Of a stretch of DNA of 64,000 nt, positions 7,730 to 17,460 are shown piece after piece. Origin of the DNA: Bradyrhizobium sp. dw_78 (lineage in GTDB: Bacteria > Pseudomonadota > Alphaproteobacteria > Rhizobiales > Xanthobacteraceae). How positions within the stretch are numbered: the first letter of the stretch is position 1; each line of letters starts with the position of its first letter. The notes below the pieces were generated by a model. It ran no database searches. It was given only the letters and a program-made list of their open reading frames with translations, and was not told where the DNA came from. The stretch covers positions 1 through 64,000 of the forward strand of contig NZ_JAAVUS010000013.1 of the NCBI RefSeq assembly GCF_018449525.1. Direction: 5' to 3'. The translations under genes and the position numbers were made by a program.

Positions 7730-9379
7730 TCAAGCCGGTGCGGTGTCGCGGGAACGGTCCGAAGAGGCGGCGGGAGCGGAAAGGGCATTGCCGAGCATGC
7801 TCTGTTTGTCGCGGCGGCGCTGCACCGAGGACGGAATCCGCATCGCCTCGCGATATTTCGCGACGGTGCGGCGGGCGATATCAATGCCGGAATCGCGCAA
7901 TCGTTCCACGATGGTATCGTCGGAAAGGATCGCGGCCGGATCTTCCGCGTCGATCAACTGCTTGATGTGGTGCCGCACAGCTTCCGCGGAATGGGCCTCG
8001 CCGCCGTCGGCCGACGCAATCGAGGCGGTGAAGAAATACTTCAATTCAAAACTGCCGCGGTTGGTCGCCATGTATTTGTTGGCGGTCACCCGCGACACCG
8101 TCGATTCATGCATCTGGATCGCGTCCGCCACCGCTTTCAGGTTCAGCGGCCGCAGATGCGCGACGCCCTTGGTGAAGAAGCCGTCCTGCTGACGCACGAT
8201 TTCGGTCGCGACCTTCAGGATGGTGCGTGCGCGCTGATCGAGGGCGCGCACCAGCCATGTCGCGTTCTGCAGGCAATCGGTGAAATAGGACTTGTCGCCG
8301 TCCTTGCGGATCGTCTTCGACAGCTCGGTGTAATAGACCTGATTGACCAGCACGCGGGGCAACGTGTCGCTGTTGAGCTCGACATGCCAGCCGCCGTCGG
8401 GTCCGGGACGCACATAGACGTCCGGCACCACGGTCTGCAGCCGTGATGCGCCGAACTTCAAACCTGGCTTCGGATCGAGACGGCGAATCTCGCCGATCAT
8501 GTCGGCGATATCCTCGTCATCGACGCCGCAGAGTTTGCGCAAGCCGGCGATATCGCGCTTCGCCAGCAGATCCAGATGCTCGACCAGCGCCTGCATCGCC
8601 GGGTCGTAACGGTTGAGCTCCCGGAGCTGGATCGCGAGGCACTCGCTCAAGCTGCGCGCGCAGACGCCGGGCGGATCGAATTTCTGCAATACCGCGAGCA
8701 CGTCTTCGACGTCCCTCGGCGCCGCCCCAAGCCGCTCGGCGGCCTGTCCCAGATCCGGCGGCAAATAGCCGGCCTCATCGACCAGATCGATCAGATACTT
8801 CCCGATCATGCGCTGCGCCGGCGCGGTGACCGCCACGGCCAGTTGCTCGGCCAGATGATCGGCCAGCGTGAGCTCGGCGGCGACAAAGGCCTCGAGGTTA
8901 TATTCGTCATCGTTGGACGCGCCGCCGCCCCATTCGGTATAGGCGGTCGGCGCCGCGTCCTGCGCGGTCCGCGCCGCGGCTTCGGCGGGCTCTTCGGAAA
9001 ATACGTTGTCGAGACCGGTATCGAGGGTCTGCTCGATCTCGGTGCGGCTGCCGAGGTCGCTGTTCAGCCATTCCTCCTGGACCGGCTCGGAGCCTTCGCC
9101 GGACAAACCAGCCCCCTCGCCGTGATCGCCATCCGGCTCGCCGTAGCCCGCATCGCCGGAATCGGAAAACTCCGCCCGCTCCGGCACCGGTTCGCCCGCC
9201 ACCGGCGCTTCGGGTCCGTCGCTGGCGCGCTCCAGCAGCGGATTGCGCTCCAGCTCCTCCTCGACAAAGGCCGAGAGGTCCAGATTGGACAGTTGCAGCA
9301 GCTTGATCGCCTGCATCAACTGCGGCGTCATGACCAGCGACTGCGACTGGCGGAACTCTAATCTCTGCGTTAGCGCCAT
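7730..9379 (-). CDS. rpoN: RNA polymerase sigma-54 factor RpoN
   Basis: 549 residues. Region I is MALTQRLEFRQSQSLVMTPQ and LQAIKLLQLSN-like, the glutamine/leucine-rich activator-contact part. An acidic region II covers about 50-170. The core-binding and DNA-binding region III contains VSRVTANKYMATNRG. The RpoN box is near the end as ARRTVAKYREAM. It directs transcription from -24/-12 promoters for nitrogen fixation and assimilation, needing enhancer-binding ATPases. The ATG at 9379 is chosen because it starts exactly at region I; an 11-codon longer frame exists upstream. Confidence 0.97.
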   Translation of the reverse strand: MALTQRLEFRQSQSLVMTPQLMQAIKLLQLSNLDLSAFVEEELERNPLLERASDGPEAPVAGEPVPERAEFSDSGDAGYGEPDGDHGEGAGLSGEGSEPVQEEWLNSDLGSRTEIEQTLDTGLDNVFSEEPAEAAARTAQDAAPTAYTEWGGGASNDDEYNLEAFVAAELTLADHLAEQLAVAVTAPAQRMIGKYLIDLVDEAGYLPPDLGQAAERLGAAPRDVEDVLAVLQKFDPPGVCARSLSECLAIQLRELNRYDPAMQALVEHLDLLAKRDIAGLRKLCGVDDEDIADMIGEIRRLDPKPGLKFGASRLQTVVPDVYVRPGPDGGWHVELNSDTLPRVLVNQVYYTELSKTIRKDGDKSYFTDCLQNATWLVRALDQRARTILKVATEIVRQQDGFFTKGVAHLRPLNLKAVADAIQMHESTVSRVTANKYMATNRGSFELKYFFTASIASADGGEAHSAEAVRHHIKQLIDAEDPAAILSDDTIVERLRDSGIDIARRTVAKYREAMRIPSSVQRRRDKQSMLGNALSAPAASSDRSRDTAPA

Positions 9380-9574
9380 GAAGGCAAGAACCGTTCCTAA
9401 AAATTGGTCCAATTCTTGCTTAGCGTAGTCCAGGACCGATGTATACGGCTTGACGGATTAGAAAATTTGATTAGAGCCGCCGACCGGCAAATTAAGGTCG
9501 CCGGTTTTGCGCCGGGATCGAGCCCCAAACATCACACCCCAGATAAAATCACACCCCAGGCCGGAGGCGGAAAA

Positions 9575-10585
9575 TCAGAGGCGGAATTCCTCGCCGAGAT
9601 AAAGACGGCGAACATCCGGATCATTCACGATCTCGTCTGGACTGCCTTCTGTCAAGATCTCACCGGCATAGACGATATAGGCACGGTCGGTCAGGCCGAG
9701 CGTTTCCCGCACATTGTGGTCGGTGATCAGGACGCCGATGCCGCGATTGGTGAGATGGCGCACCAGCGCCTGAATGTCGCCGACCGCGATCGGATCGATG
9801 CCGGCAAAGGGCTCGTCGAGCAGCATGTAGTTGGGCCGCGTCGCCAGCGCGCGCGCGATTTCGACACGCCGCCGCTCACCGCCGGAGAGCGCGATCGAAG
9901 GCGATTTGCGCAAGCGCGTGATATTGAACTCGTCGAGCAGGGAATCGAGTTCGTGCTCGCGCTTTTTCCTGTTGGGCTCGACGACTTCCAGCACCGCGCG
10001 GATATTCTGCTCCACCGTGAGGCCGCGAAAGATCGAGGCCTCCTGCGGCAGATAGCCGATCCCGAGCCGTGCGCGCTGGTACATCGGCAGCTTGGTGACG
10101 TCGTGACCGTCGAGCTCGATCGCGCCGCGGTCGGCCGGGATCAGGCCCGTGATCATGTAGAACACCGTGGTCTTGCCGGCGCCGTTCGGACCCAGCAGGC
10201 CGACCGCCTCGCCGCGCCGGACATAGATGCTGACGCCGCGCACCACCTGGCGGGTGCCGAAACTCTTTTCCACGCTATGCACAGCCAGATAGCCCGGCCG
10301 CTTCAACAATTGCGGCGCGGCAGGCGCCCCGTTGCTTCTGGCCTTCGGACGGGGTCTCGGCTTTTCGGCCGGCGGCGCCCGTTCGGGTCGCGGCGAATTG
10401 GGGTAGGGCGGATCGATGCGCGGCGCCGGCGCGTCGCGGGCGGTCGGCGGCGCATCGCGCACCGGACTGGTCAGCATGTCGCTGAAGGGATCGCGCAGCG
10501 ACGTGATGTCGTCATGCGCGCGCGCAAATCCGGGCGGCTTGCGCTTCGCCGGACGTCGCCGGAACATGCCGAGTAAGTCGACCAT
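9575..10585 (-). CDS. lptB: LptB, LPS export ABC transporter ATPase, with long N-terminal extension
   Basis: 336 residues. The ABC domain starts near residue 97 (GYLAVHSVEKSFGTRQVV), with Walker A GPNGAGKT at 132-139, LSGGE signature at 233-237, Walker B MLLDEPF and the H-loop DHNVRETL. The QEASIFRGLTVEQN region is typical of LptB. It powers LptF/LptG extraction of LPS from the inner membrane; lptF and lptG are not in this window. The first 95 residues are a Pro/Arg-rich, low-complexity extension absent from enteric LptB (about 240 residues). Confidence 0.95.
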   Translation of the reverse strand: MVDLLGMFRRRPAKRKPPGFARAHDDITSLRDPFSDMLTSPVRDAPPTARDAPAPRIDPPYPNSPRPERAPPAEKPRPRPKARSNGAPAAPQLLKRPGYLAVHSVEKSFGTRQVVRGVSIYVRRGEAVGLLGPNGAGKTTVFYMITGLIPADRGAIELDGHDVTKLPMYQRARLGIGYLPQEASIFRGLTVEQNIRAVLEVVEPNRKKREHELDSLLDEFNITRLRKSPSIALSGGERRRVEIARALATRPNYMLLDEPFAGIDPIAVGDIQALVRHLTNRGIGVLITDHNVRETLGLTDRAYIVYAGEILTEGSPDEIVNDPDVRRLYLGEEFRL

Positions 10586-10795
10586 CGAAGCTCAGCTCAG
10601 CCTTTCACGGTGATCCCGCGAGACGCCTGCGGGCTGATCGATTCGCGCACGAACCATGAATGAGTGGATGTCCGTTGCCCAGCCAAACGCCTCGATCCCG
10701 AGGCGCTTATCCCCCCGCCGGCTTACGCGCTAGATACAGTCTCGGTGGGCAAGCTTCAACCGCAGCGCCTGTGGATTTTACACAAGTAATTGATA

Positions 10796-11503
10796 TTATT
10801 TCGGTTTATTTGATCCAGACCCCGCCCCGGCGGCGGGATTGGCGAGACCCGGAATCGCCGGAGTGCCGCCCTGATTGCCGGACGAGATGAACAGGCCCTG
10901 GACCTTGCCGTTATCTGATTCGACCCGCGACACGCCCGTCGTCATGTCGACCATCAGCCGGTCGCCGCGCAGCACGTTCTTGCCCTGGGTCAGAACGACC
11001 CCGCCAAGCATGGTGACGAGGTTGGTCTTGGTGTCGAACACGGCGGTCTCCCCGGTCACGACCTGTTCCTTCTGGGTGACGACGACATTGCCCCGCGCTT
11101 CCAGCCGGCGGATCGACGAGCTGCCGCCGGGTCCGGGCGTAGCCGACTGCATCGGCGCCGGTTTGGCCTGGGCCTTTGCATTGCCGGCCGGAGCGGCTGC
11201 GGGCGGGTTGTTCGAATCATAGAACACGACGAGCGTCTTCGAGGTCATGGTGGTGTCGCCCTGCACCACTTTCACATTGCCGGAGAATGTCGCTTCCTTT
11301 TGCTTGTCGCGCATCTCCAGCGTCGCCGCCTCGATCTGGATCGGCTGGTCCCGGTTCTGCGAAAAGCCCTGCATGGCGTTGGGCACGCCCTGTACCGCGC
11401 TCTGTGCCGCGGCTTCACCGATCAGCAGCGCGAATACGACGACGGACGCAACGCATCGCGCGGTTCGCATGATTCGGGCCCGGTGCCGGAAAAACATCGT
11501 CAT
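10796..11503 (-). CDS. lptA: LptA/OstA family periplasmic LPS transport protein
   Basis: 235 residues with an N-terminal export signal (hydrophobic CVASVVVFALLIGEAAAQ). It is followed by the OstA-like repeat domain: PIQIEAATLEMRDKQKEATFSGNVKVVQGDTTM, a linker, and GNVVVTQKEQVVTGETAVFDT. It forms the beta-jellyroll bridge carrying LPS across the periplasm between LptC and LptD. It starts 5 bp after lptC on the same strand; lptB follows after 210 bp. The start at 11503 is the longest; an ATG twelve codons in (IMRTARCV) is also possible. Confidence 0.93.
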   Translation of the reverse strand: MTMFFRHRARIMRTARCVASVVVFALLIGEAAAQSAVQGVPNAMQGFSQNRDQPIQIEAATLEMRDKQKEATFSGNVKVVQGDTTMTSKTLVVFYDSNNPPAAAPAGNAKAQAKPAPMQSATPGPGGSSSIRRLEARGNVVVTQKEQVVTGETAVFDTKTNLVTMLGGVVLTQGKNVLRGDRLMVDMTTGVSRVESDNGKVQGLFISSGNQGGTPAIPGLANPAAGAGSGSNKPK

Positions 11504-11508
11504 GATCG

Positions 11509-12273
11509 TTATTTCGGGTTGGCGGATTTGTGGGACGGAGACCGCGGCTTGCCGGACCGCGCGGACGCCGGATCCGGCGCCACGGGCTCCGCCGATGCGG
11601 TGTCGGATTCCGCCGGCGGGTCCGGGGGAGGCAGCCGGTCCAGATGCATCACGACATTGCCTTCGAAGATGATCACCTCGCCGCTGCCGGTAATCCTGAG
11701 CCTGTCGGAAGACAGCGTTCCATTGGTCAGCTTGACGTCGACATGTTCGTCCGACGTCACCGTGCCCTTGCCCATATCGACCGACGCCTGGCTCAGGCGC
11801 GCTTCATAGCCTGTCGAAGTTTGCAGAAAGATATCCTTGTGCAGATCCAGCAGCTGATCCTTGGTGTTCATGAATCCCTTTTTGGCATCCAATGTCAGCG
11901 TCGACTGATCCTCCATCAATAGCTTGGCGCGCAGGATATTGAGGTCGAGATGGTCCGGGTCGGTTACATCCTGGATCGCGGTTTTCGCCCAGACTTCGTA
12001 GGGCCGACGATCGGTCGTGTAGCCGGCCATATGCGGCGATTCCATCGTAATCTTGGTGCCGGAGACGACCAGATTGTCGGCATCGATCGGCAATTTCGGC
12101 AGCAGCATCCGGAACGGATTGAAGACCGAGACCGAGACGATCGCCGCGAGCGACATCAGCACGACCGCCGGGACCGCGATACGCAGTATCCGCACCATCC
12201 GGCTGTGGCGCGCCGCTGCGGCGAAGCGCGCCTCCAGCCTTGTATCATAGGTTGGGCTTTGAACCGAATTCAC
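11509..12273 (-). CDS. lptC: LptC, inner-membrane LPS transport protein
   Basis: 254 residues with one N-terminal membrane anchor (about 26-52, ILRIAVPAVVLMSLAAIVSVSVF). A periplasmic LptC domain follows, with PHMAGYTTDRRPYEVWAKTA and repeated strand motifs to about 215, then a Pro/Ser/Ala-rich basic tail. It links the LptBFG extractor to LptA. GTG start at 12273 with GGAG five bases upstream. The order RNase D-lptC-lptA-lptB-rpoN is conserved in Rhizobiales. Confidence 0.92.
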   Translation of the reverse strand: MNSVQSPTYDTRLEARFAAAARHSRMVRILRIAVPAVVLMSLAAIVSVSVFNPFRMLLPKLPIDADNLVVSGTKITMESPHMAGYTTDRRPYEVWAKTAIQDVTDPDHLDLNILRAKLLMEDQSTLTLDAKKGFMNTKDQLLDLHKDIFLQTSTGYEARLSQASVDMGKGTVTSDEHVDVKLTNGTLSSDRLRITGSGEVIIFEGNVVMHLDRLPPPDPPAESDTASAEPVAPDPASARSGKPRSPSHKSANPK

Positions 12274-12688
12274 CGCTGCTCCAAGGCGCTGGTCCCGTAA
12301 AAGGTTCTGATGGAATCAGAACCAGGGCGCTCATCTCGTGTTGACGTGTTTCTCGACGCGAACCGGTTTCCGCCGCTCCGGATCGCGCTCGATACCCGAT
12401 CCGCCGTTCCGTGAACGGATCGGCGAAAGGATCAGATACAGGTTTAAGCCCGATTACCCGGCAAACCAGACCTTGACCCGACAAAATACGTGCCGGATGT
12501 AGCCGATGGCGATTTCCATTCTGGCCGTCCCCAGACCCTCGTCCCATGAGTATGTCCGAAACGGGGCGGTGCCCCGCGGCAAAACGCGTTGTCCGCGCGT
12601 GGACTCAAGGGCAGACTCCAGCTTCCGCAAAGAACCTGCGCCAGAAGGATAAAGTCCAGGCGCTGATTTTCTCGGAGCCGGAATGGCC
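12274..12688. other. 415-bp intergenic region between RNase D and lptC
   Basis: It contains family A repeat copy 2 and otherwise no convincing gene. Short frames here lack family features and overlap the repeat. The promoter for lptC-lptA-lptB is expected in this region, but no clear -35/-10 pair stands out. Confidence 0.6.
12303..12392 (+). repeat. Dispersed palindromic repeat, family A copy 2
   Basis: The dyad GGTTCTGAT-GGA-ATCAGAACC (12303-12323) is followed by GACGTGTTTCTCGACGCGAACCGG. It matches the organisation of the copies at 4141 and 60706 but is more diverged at its 3' end. Confidence 0.8.
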
Positions 12689-13303
12689 TCAGGAATGCGC
12701 GAAGATGTCTTCGCTGTCCCAGCCGTCGAGGTCGAGTTTCGCCCGCGTCGGCAGAAATTCGAAACAGGCCTTCGCGAGTTCCGTGCGGCCCTCGCGCGCG
12801 ATCATAGCATCGAGCTTTTCGCGTAGGGCGTGCAGATGCAGCACGTCGGACGCCGCGTAAGCCAGTTGCGCTTCGCTCAAGGCCTGCGCGCCCCAATCGC
12901 TCGATTGCTGCTGCTTCGACAGATCGATGTTGAGCACCTCGCGCACCAGATCCTTCAGGCCGTGGCGATCGGTATAGGTGCGGCAGAGCCGCGAGGCGAT
13001 CTTGGTGCAATAGACCGGCTGCGGCATCACGCCGAGGGCGTTGTAGAGCGCGGCCAGATCGAACCGGGCGAAATGGAAAATCTTGACGACCTTGGGATTG
13101 GCAAGCAGCGCCTTCAGATTCGGCGCGTTGCTGTGCCCCTTCGGGATCTGCACCACATCGGCACTGCCGTCGCCATTCGACATCTGCACCACGCAAAGCC
13201 GGTCGCGATGCGGATGCAACCCCATGGTCTCGGTATCGATCGCCACCGAATCGGTATAGCGGGACAGATCAGGCAGATCGCCGCGGTGCAGGCGGATGGT
13301 CAT
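12689..13303 (-). CDS. RNase D-like 3'-5' exonuclease
   Basis: 204 residues comprising only the DEDDy exonuclease domain. Exo I is VAIDTETMGL, Exo II FHFARFDLAAL, and Exo III carries the tyrosine as AYAASDVLHLHALREKL. It lacks the two HRDC domains of full RNase D (about 375 residues), as is usual for this alphaproteobacterial form; an RNA-trimming role is inferred. ATG at 13303 starts MTIRLHRGDLPD. It heads the minus-strand LPS export/rpoN cluster. Confidence 0.9.
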   Translation of the reverse strand: MTIRLHRGDLPDLSRYTDSVAIDTETMGLHPHRDRLCVVQMSNGDGSADVVQIPKGHSNAPNLKALLANPKVVKIFHFARFDLAALYNALGVMPQPVYCTKIASRLCRTYTDRHGLKDLVREVLNIDLSKQQQSSDWGAQALSEAQLAYAASDVLHLHALREKLDAMIAREGRTELAKACFEFLPTRAKLDLDGWDSEDIFAHS

Positions 13304-13582
13304 GATTTCCAAAAACCTCGTCGAATCGATACCGGCCAACCTACCGCCCGAATCCGGAACAGGCGAGCGGGCTTGGCGCGAAGAATGTCTAACCAGCAAT
13401 GGATCACAGGCGCGGACGGATTTCCACCTCAAAACGATTTGATTTTGCTTGGCTTTTCGATCATTGCGGCGGCGCAACACCTTGGCGCGACTTTGCGCCG
13501 ACGTCGTGAAATTCCGCTAAACCGACCCCATCTCTTGCCGGCAAGCGCAGCGCGCTGCCGCCCCTCCTTACGAAAGAGTGCC

Positions 13583-14854
13583 ATGAGCGAACAGACGCTG
13601 GCCGGACCGATCGACGATCAACAGGAGCTGGAGCGCGGCTTTTCGCGCTACCAGGCGCGCCTCGTGGCGCTGCTTGCGCTGGTGCAGTTCACGGTGATTC
13701 TCGACTTCATCATCATGTCGCCGCTCGGCGCCATCATCATGCCGGCGCTCGGCATCACGGCCGGACAGTTCGGCATCGCGGTTTCGGCCTATGCGTTCAG
13801 CGCCGGCATTTCCGGCGTTCTCGCGGCGGGCTTTGCCGACCGATTCGATCGCAAGCGTCTTTTGGTGTTCTTCTATATCGGCTTCGCCACCGGAACGGCG
13901 CTGTGCGCGCTGGCACCGAATTATCACCTGCTGCTGCTCGGCCGGATCGTCACCGGATTGTTCGGCGGCGTAGTCGGCTCGATCGTGCTCGCCATCGTCA
14001 CCGACCTGTTTCCATTACACCTGCGCGGCCGTGTGATGGGCTTCGTGCAAACCGCGTTTGCGGCCAGCCAGGTGCTGGGCATCCCGGTCGGGCTGTTTCT
14101 GTCCAACCACTGGAACTGGCACGTCGCTTTCGGAGCGCTGGTCGGCCTGGCGCTCGCCACGATCGCCGCCGTCCTGATGTTGATGGAGCCGGTGAACGGC
14201 CATCTGCGGCTCAAGCAGGACAGGAACGCCTTCCGGCACCTGATCGCGACCGTCGGGCAGCCGCGCTATACGCTGGCGTTTGCGGTGACCACGCTGCTTG
14301 CCACCGGCGGCTTCATGCTGATGCCGTTCAGCAGCGCCTACACCGTGCATAATCTCGGGATCGATATCGTGCATCTGCCGACGATCTATCTGGTCTCCGG
14401 CATGTTCAGCATCTTCACCGGCCCGCTGGTCGGCCGGGCCAGCGATAGGTTCGGCAAGTTTCCCACCTTCGTCTTCGGCAGCGCGATATCGGTCGTGATG
14501 GTGACGATCTACACCCATCTCGGCCATGTCACTTTGACGACCGCGATCATCGTCAACGTCTTGATGTTCGTCGGCATCTTTTCGCGCATGATTCCGTCGC
14601 AGGCGCTGATTTCGGCGATTCCCGAACCCAGCCAGCGCGGCTCGTTCAGCGCGGTCAGCGCCTCGCTGCAACAGCTCTCCGGCGGGCTCGGATCGGTGCT
14701 GGCTGCGGCGATCATCGCGCAAAATGCCGACGGCTCGCTCCAGCATTTCGACCGGCTGGGCTACATCGTCGTCGCGACCTCGATTCTGTCGCTGATGGCG
14801 ATGTATTTCGTGCAGAGGCAGGTCGCGAAACAGACCGGCGAGCCGGTTGTGTGA
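13583..14854 (+). CDS. Major facilitator superfamily transporter
   Basis: 423 residues with 12 predicted membrane segments. A soluble N-terminus of about 26 residues is followed by the first helix (LVALLALVQFTVILDFIIMSPL). The MFS signature between helices 2 and 3 reads GFADRFDRKRLL, and its repeat later reads GRASDRFGKFP. These are typical of drug/H+ antiporter-like (DHA1) proteins such as arabinose-efflux permeases. The substrate is unknown. ATG at 13583 follows GAAAGAG. No regulator lies nearby. Confidence 0.9.
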   Translation: MSEQTLAGPIDDQQELERGFSRYQARLVALLALVQFTVILDFIIMSPLGAIIMPALGITAGQFGIAVSAYAFSAGISGVLAAGFADRFDRKRLLVFFYIGFATGTALCALAPNYHLLLLGRIVTGLFGGVVGSIVLAIVTDLFPLHLRGRVMGFVQTAFAASQVLGIPVGLFLSNHWNWHVAFGALVGLALATIAAVLMLMEPVNGHLRLKQDRNAFRHLIATVGQPRYTLAFAVTTLLATGGFMLMPFSSAYTVHNLGIDIVHLPTIYLVSGMFSIFTGPLVGRASDRFGKFPTFVFGSAISVVMVTIYTHLGHVTLTTAIIVNVLMFVGIFSRMIPSQALISAIPEPSQRGSFSAVSASLQQLSGGLGSVLAAAIIAQNADGSLQHFDRLGYIVVATSILSLMAMYFVQRQVAKQTGEPVV

Positions 14855-14965
14855 GGCCGGAGCTTATTTGTTGAGGCTGGACGCCAGGGGTTGCCCGACA
14901 CGGACACCGCCGTTTCAGCGCACGGCCCTCGGTCCGCCGGCTTTTGCGCGGGATTCCGCGCAAAA

Positions 14966-15052
<87 letters not shown>

Positions 15053-15201
15053 ATGGGGGGCGTTACTACGGATCGGTTGCGCGCTTGTCAAATTGGTGAC
15101 CCCCGGGGCAAATATGCTACAGCGCGGGACATGACGGCGCGGCGCGAAAGCGCTAGATATCGGCGACACTCCCCTCGGCTTTGACTGGCAGGAACATCCC
15201 C

Positions 15202-16170
15202 ATGGCATCGAATCTGGACACCCTCGTCACGGTTTTCGGAGGATCGGGCTTTCTGGGACGCCATGTGGTCCGCGCGCTCTGCAAGCGTGACTACCGGGTC
15301 CGGGTGGCGGTCAGGCGGCCGGAATTGGCCGGGCACCTGCAGCCGATCGGCAAGGTCGGGCAGATTCACGCGGTCCAGGCCAACATACGCCATCCGGCCT
15401 CGGTCGAGGCGGCGATGCGCGATTCCCACGTCGCCATCAATCTGGTCGGCATCCTGGCCGAAAGCGGCGCCCAGACCTTCGACGCGGTGCAGGGCAAGGG
15501 CGCGGAAACGATCGCCAGAGCCGCCAGCGCCATCGGCGCCCGGATGGTGCATGTCTCCGCCATCGGCGCCGACGAGAACTCCCGCTCGCGCTACGCCCGC
15601 GCCAAGGCCGCCGGGGAAAAAGCGGTGCTGGCGGCCATCCCCTCGGCCACCATCATGCGGCCCTCGGTGGTGTTCGGCCCGGAGGATCAGTTCACCAACC
15701 GCTTCGCGGCGCTGGCCAGGGTGTCGCCGGCGCTGCCGCTGATCGGCGGCGGCGCGACCAAGATGCAGCCGGTCTATGTCGGCGACGTCGCGACCGCGGT
15801 TGCGGACGCCGTCGACGGCCTAGCCAGGTCCGGCGCGACCTACGAGCTCGGCGGCCCGGAAGTGCTGACGATGCGCGAAATCCTGGAAATCATCCTGGCC
15901 ATCACCGAACGCGACCGGATGCTGCTGCCGCTGCCGTTCGGGCTCGCGAAATTCAAGGCCGCGTTCCTGCAATTTGCGCCGGGCGCCCTGAAGCTGACGC
16001 CGGATCAGGTGGAACTGTTGCGCACCGACAATGTGGTGTCAGCGACCGCGAAATCCGCCGGCCTGACGCTGGAAGGGCTCGGCATCACCCCAGATTCGCT
16101 GGAAGGGGTGGCCCCGCAATATCTCTGGCGGTTCCGCGCCGCTGGCCAATTCCAGCGGAAGAGCGCGTAA
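15202..16170 (+). CDS. NDUFA9-like NAD(P)-binding Rossmann protein (atypical SDR)
   Basis: 322 residues. The nucleotide-binding motif VFGGSGFLGRHVV is near the N-terminus, then RVAVRRPELAGHL, NLVGILAESGAQTFDAVQ and YARAKAAGEKAV. This is the atypical short-chain family that contains the complex I accessory subunit NDUFA9. Alphaproteobacterial homologues are thought to associate with respiratory complex I or to bind NAD(P)H; catalysis is not established. ATG at 15202 follows GGCAGGAAC. It lies upstream of uppP, convergent to it across a repeat. Confidence 0.87.
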   Translation: MASNLDTLVTVFGGSGFLGRHVVRALCKRDYRVRVAVRRPELAGHLQPIGKVGQIHAVQANIRHPASVEAAMRDSHVAINLVGILAESGAQTFDAVQGKGAETIARAASAIGARMVHVSAIGADENSRSRYARAKAAGEKAVLAAIPSATIMRPSVVFGPEDQFTNRFAALARVSPALPLIGGGATKMQPVYVGDVATAVADAVDGLARSGATYELGGPEVLTMREILEIILAITERDRMLLPLPFGLAKFKAAFLQFAPGALKLTPDQVELLRTDNVVSATAKSAGLTLEGLGITPDSLEGVAPQYLWRFRAAGQFQRKSA

Positions 16171-16188
16171 GAACGGCTATTTGCGGCC

Positions 16189-16324
16189 GTCATTCCGGAC
16201 GACGCGGAGCGGCGATCCGGAATCTCGAGATTTCCCGATGCGCCATTGCGCATCTGAGGTCTGGTCTGGAGCTTGTCATCGGGCGGCGCAGAGCGCCGAC
16301 CCGGTAAGACCATCCCGGAATGAC
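16189..16324. repeat. Dispersed repeat, family D copy 1 (CATTCCGG element)
   Basis: Ends GTCATTCCGG (16189-16198) and CCGGAATGAC (to 16324) are inverted. Internal dyads include GCGCCATTGCGC-like and GGCGCAGAGCGCC-like stems. It fills the gap between two convergent genes and could serve as a bidirectional terminator. A shorter relative is at 28150. Confidence 0.75.
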
Positions 16325-16363
16325 GAACCCGAATTCAACGCATCATCGCTGCGCGAAAAACGC

Positions 16364-17170
16364 TTACCGCCCCATCGCCAGCGCGATCAGGCCGAGCGTG
16401 CCGACGATGACACGCCACCAGGCGAACAGCTGAAAGCCGTGGCGTGTCACATATTCCAGGAACGTCTTCACCACGACGATCGCGGTGACGAACGAGACCA
16501 CGAAGCCGATGGCGATGATTCCCAAATGATCGGTCGTCATCTCGGCGCGGCTTTTGTAAAAATCGTAGGCAAAGGCGCCGACCATGGTCGGGATCGCCAG
16601 AAAGAACGAAAACTCCGCCGCCGCGCGCTTGTCCGCACCCAACAGCATCGCCGCCACGATGCTGGCGCCGGAGCGCGACACGCCGGGAATCATCGCCAGA
16701 CACTGCGCGATCCCGATCCACAGATAGGTCATCAGCGGAAATTTCGTCGCATCATGTTCGTGCGGGTTGTGATCGAGCTGATCGACCCACAGCAGGATCG
16801 CGCCGCCGACGATGAGCGAGAAGCAGACCACCCAGGGATTGAACAGGTGCTCCTTGATGAGTTTGCCCGCGATCAGGCCGATAATGACCGCGGGCAGGAA
16901 CGCGACCAGCAGACCGATGACGAATCGCCGGTCATCGGGATTGGTGAACATGCCGAGCGCGACCCGCCACAGCCTTCCGAAATAGAGCACGACGATCGCC
17001 AGGATCGCCCCCAGCTGAATCAGGATGTCGAAGCTCTTCCAGAAATCATCCTCGCCGAGGTCGAAGAAACGCCCCGCCAGCAACAGATGGCCGGTCGAGG
17101 AAACCGGCAGAAATTCCGTGACGCCCTCAATAATGCCGAGAATCACCGCTCTCAATGTGTCAGACATCAT
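16364..17170 (-). CDS. uppP: Undecaprenyl-diphosphatase UppP (BacA)
   Basis: 268 residues, polytopic membrane protein. The two active-site motifs are present: EGVTEFLPVSSTGH (15-28) and the PGVSRSGASIVAAMLLGADKR motif with its catalytic Ser/Arg. It dephosphorylates undecaprenyl diphosphate to recycle the lipid carrier for peptidoglycan and O-antigen synthesis and gives some bacitracin resistance. Length is standard. Two adjacent ATG codons (17170, 17167) are possible starts. Confidence 0.96.
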   Translation of the reverse strand: MMSDTLRAVILGIIEGVTEFLPVSSTGHLLLAGRFFDLGEDDFWKSFDILIQLGAILAIVVLYFGRLWRVALGMFTNPDDRRFVIGLLVAFLPAVIIGLIAGKLIKEHLFNPWVVCFSLIVGGAILLWVDQLDHNPHEHDATKFPLMTYLWIGIAQCLAMIPGVSRSGASIVAAMLLGADKRAAAEFSFFLAIPTMVGAFAYDFYKSRAEMTTDHLGIIAIGFVVSFVTAIVVVKTFLEYVTRHGFQLFAWWRVIVGTLGLIALAMGR

Positions 17171-17460
17171 GCTGGCGCCTTGTTCCCAAAGTTCGTTCGG
17201 CTACGCGCCTGGATGTCCCTGATACGACTTGCCGGAAAGCATGCAGGAACTTCAAATCGGTGACACCAGCCGCTATGATCGAAATGCGTCAAAAAAGCCG
17301 CGTTCTTCTCGCTTATTCGCCCCCCTGCCGCAATCGCAAAATGCAAAAACGCCGGTTGCCTCGCGCCGCTTCTTGAGTAGTTTGGCGCGCTTCCGAGCCG
17401 GGCCGCGCAGCCTCGCGGCAGTGAGAATTTCTTAAGCAACATAAAATTATCAAGGGCTTC

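Noticed and set aside
7148..8446. Open frame antisense to hpf and rpoN
   Set aside because: Spans two genes with strong protein evidence on the opposite strand; no domain or ribosome site.
12546..12860. Possible small gene between RNase D and lptC
   Set aside because: Overlaps the RNase D coding end and lacks any conserved feature.
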